From DATJSJ01 sp035504175 (GTDB lineage Bacteria > Pseudomonadota > Alphaproteobacteria > Acetobacterales > Acetobacteraceae), in assembly GCA_035504175.1 (NCBI GenBank), contig DATJSJ010000012.1, positions 1 to 6,359 of the forward strand: a DNA stretch of 6,359 nucleotides. The letters are read 5' to 3'. Shown here in pieces: positions 5,169 to 6,359 of the stretch. Both the position numbers and the translations under genes were made by a program. The notes beneath the pieces were generated by a model that saw nothing but the letters and a program-made list of their open reading frames with translations, was not told the DNA's origin and searched no databases. Numbering within the stretch: the first letter of the stretch is position 1; each line of letters opens with the position of its first letter.

Positions 5169-6359
5169 GTCACGCCGGCCCAGGAACATAGGATCAGCAG
5201 CCCGGCGAGCAGGATCAGGACGATCGCCGGCGCGCTGCCAGGTCGAAGGAGCCGCAGATCTGCCAACCGGATGCGGAAGCTTGCGACCCTGCCCGTCATG
5301 GTCGCGCTTGACCCGGCCATCATCCCAAGGTGATCGGGTGCCCTGGGGTGATCGCGTGCCGTGGGGTGACCGGGAGCCGTCGTGATGCTATCGGATCGAT
5401 CGTGCGTGGATGGCCGGGTTGTGCCCGGACATGACGGGTTGGTTCTTGCCGTGATGGCAGCCGGGCTGGACCTGCCGAAGAAAAGCCGGCCGAATGAAGG
5501 TGCGAACTCCACGCCGGCGGTTTGGGTGACGGGATCGCCGAATGGCAGCCAGGCCGGGGGCGCGGCGAACCCGTCTTCCCACGCTGGGCCGCTGACGGCA
5601 GCGCCCGGCACGCCCAGCAGTCGCCGCAGCCACAAGACCAGCCCGGCTAGGACCGCCAGCAGGCAGGCGATCGGCAAGGCGGCGTAGCCGGGCGATTCGG
5701 CCCCGGCGGCCAGGCCAAGCGGCGATGCCAGCGGTCCCAGCCCAGAGCCTGTCAGCACGCGCATGGGGGCGTCGGCGAACAAAATCAACACCGGCCCGAC
5801 CAGCACGCCCCAGGCCGTGGCAAGGAGGGCGAGCACCAGGAGCACAAGTTGCGCACCCCGAGACGGCTCGTCGGCCACGGCGGACCGTGGGGTTCGGGGC
5901 CGGCCAAGGCACGCCACGCCGACCAGCCGCAGCGCGCCGGCGGCACCCAAAGCACTGGCCAGCCCCAGCACCACGACCAGTGCGCACCGCCAAAGCTGGG
6001 AGGGCAGGCTGCCGGCATGCGGCAAGCCCAGGAAAGCGTGGAGCAGCAGCCACGCCGCGGCAAAGCCGGCGGTGGTCGGCACGGCAACCAAACCCGCCAG
6101 GCCGGAGAGCAAGCAGATGGTTGTGACCGGTATGCGGCGGACGAGGCCGCCGAGCCGGTCCAGCCGGCGCGTTCCGGCGCCGTCGCGGATCGCACCGCAA
6201 GCCAGTGCCAGCAGGGTTCCGGCGATGGCCTGGAGTGCGGCCAGCAGCAGCACGGCCGCGAGCGCCATCGTCGCGACTGCGGGCAAGTCCTCGCCGCCGG
6301 CCGTCAGGGCGGCACCGACCCCCAGCGTTGCCAGCCCCGTCTGCCGCATGGTGCCGGCG
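5165..6359 (-). CDS. hyfB: Hydrogenase-4 subunit B-like antiporter protein (NuoL/M/N family), 5'-truncated by window edge
   Basis: The frame is open to the window edge, so only the C-terminal 397 residues are seen. Numbering from the Met at 6349, the landmarks are DGAGTRRLDRLGGL (57-69), like the HyfB/NuoL segment after the broken helix; the AVPTTAGF stretch (89-96), a degraded form of the usual PPLxGF; and EDGFAAPPAWLPFGDP (258-273), like the C-terminal W-(D/E)-x-G segment of HyfB. Several hydrophobic helices lie between about 25 and 240, and a last one at 373-392. In relatives this subunit forms part of the membrane arm and an ion channel. Here the NHALFK-like motif reads LQAIAG (39-44), so the usual Lys is absent. 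Residues about 304-352 are a repeat-derived insertion in the linker before the last helix. The stop overlaps the hyfC-like start. Family assignment is good; ion pumping is doubtful. Confidence 0.85.
   Translation of the reverse strand, partial: AGTMRQTGLATLGVGAALTAGGEDLPAVATMALAAVLLLAALQAIAGTLLALACGAIRDGAGTRRLDRLGGLVRRIPVTTICLLSGLAGLVAVPTTAGFAAAWLLLHAFLGLPHAGSLPSQLWRCALVVVLGLASALGAAGALRLVGVACLGRPRTPRSAVADEPSRGAQLVLLVLALLATAWGVLVGPVLILFADAPMRVLTGSGLGPLASPLGLAAGAESPGYAALPIACLLAVLAGLVLWLRRLLGVPGAAVSGPAWEDGFAAPPAWLPFGDPVTQTAGVEFAPSFGRLFFGRSSPAAITARTNPSCPGTTRPSTHDRSDSITTAPGHPTARDHPRAPDHLGMMAGSSATMTGRVASFRIRLADLRLLRPGSAPAIVLILLAGLLILCSWAGVT
5292..5321 (-). repeat. REP-like 30-bp element, copy C (inside hyfB)
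   Basis: Read on the minus strand it starts GATGGCCGGGTCAAGC and ends CCATGACGGG, matching the consensus at 28 of 30 positions. It pairs in inverted orientation with copy D (5409-5438). In the hyfB-like frame it reads M-A-G-S-S-A-T-M-T-G, close to the peptide of copy A and in the same frame. Confidence 0.8.
5329..5382. repeat. 18-bp tandem repeat, three copies
   Basis: Units at 5329-5346, 5347-5364 and 5365-5382; the first reads GGTGATCGGGTGCCCTGG, the second differs at two positions, the third is more diverged. They fill much of the interval between REP-like copies C and D and encode six-residue repeats (T-A-P-G-H-P, T-A-R-D-H-P, R-A-P-D-H-L) in the hyfB-like protein, rich in Pro, His and Asp. 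Confidence 0.8.
5409..5438 (+). repeat. REP-like 30-bp element, copy D (inside hyfB)
   Basis: It starts GATGGCCGGGTT and ends CATGACGGG on the plus strand, matching the consensus at 26 of 30 positions. It is the inverted partner of copy C; the pair spans 147 bp, again a multiple of three. Translated on the minus strand it gives P-S-C-P-G-T-T-R-P-S, the same frame as copy B. Confidence 0.78.

Overview
The window is GC-rich and strongly codon-biased, and reads as a piece of an alphaproteobacterial chromosome. A Rhodospirillales/Acetobacteraceae-type host is my guess, based on composition and on the repeat family seen here; no taxonomic marker gene is present. Everything recognisable is coded on the minus strand.

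From position 6359 down to 459 there is one compact operon of five open frames resembling hydrogenase-4 (Hyf) and complex I: hyfB-like (NuoL/M/N-type antiporter subunit, 5' end off the window), hyfC-like (NuoH type), a hyfE-hyfF fusion (NuoK type joined to a second antiporter-like module), hyfG-like (NuoC+NuoD, large subunit) and hyfI-like (NuoB, small Fe-S subunit). Adjacent genes overlap by 4 bp (ATGA three times, GTGA once if the hyfC start is chosen that way), so translation is probably coupled. Positions 458 to 1 hold no convincing gene. This stretch carries a G-quadruplex-capable tract, two perfect hairpins and a plausible leftward promoter for something beyond the left edge.

Together the genes would build a membrane arm plus a two-subunit peripheral arm. 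The small subunit keeps the four cysteines for its [4Fe-4S] cluster. The large subunit has lost the paired Cys-x-x-Cys motifs that hold NiFe in true hydrogenases, which puts the set with 'energy-converting hydrogenase related' (Ehr) complexes rather than H2-evolving enzymes. The membrane subunits also seem to have lost most of the intramembrane Lys/Glu/His residues expected in proton-translocating relatives.

The most unusual signal is repeat DNA inside intact reading frames. Two genes (hyfB-like and the hyfF-like part) each carry a head-to-head inverted pair of one 30-bp REP-like element, read in the same frame at both sites and encoding similar peptides. The hyfE-like part carries a 27-bp minisatellite of about 6.7 copies encoding a nine-residue repeat. 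Two shorter tandem duplications (18 bp x3, 12 bp x2) lie inside the REP-bounded insertions. All frames stay open, so the genes either tolerate these insertions in loops or are at an early stage of decay.
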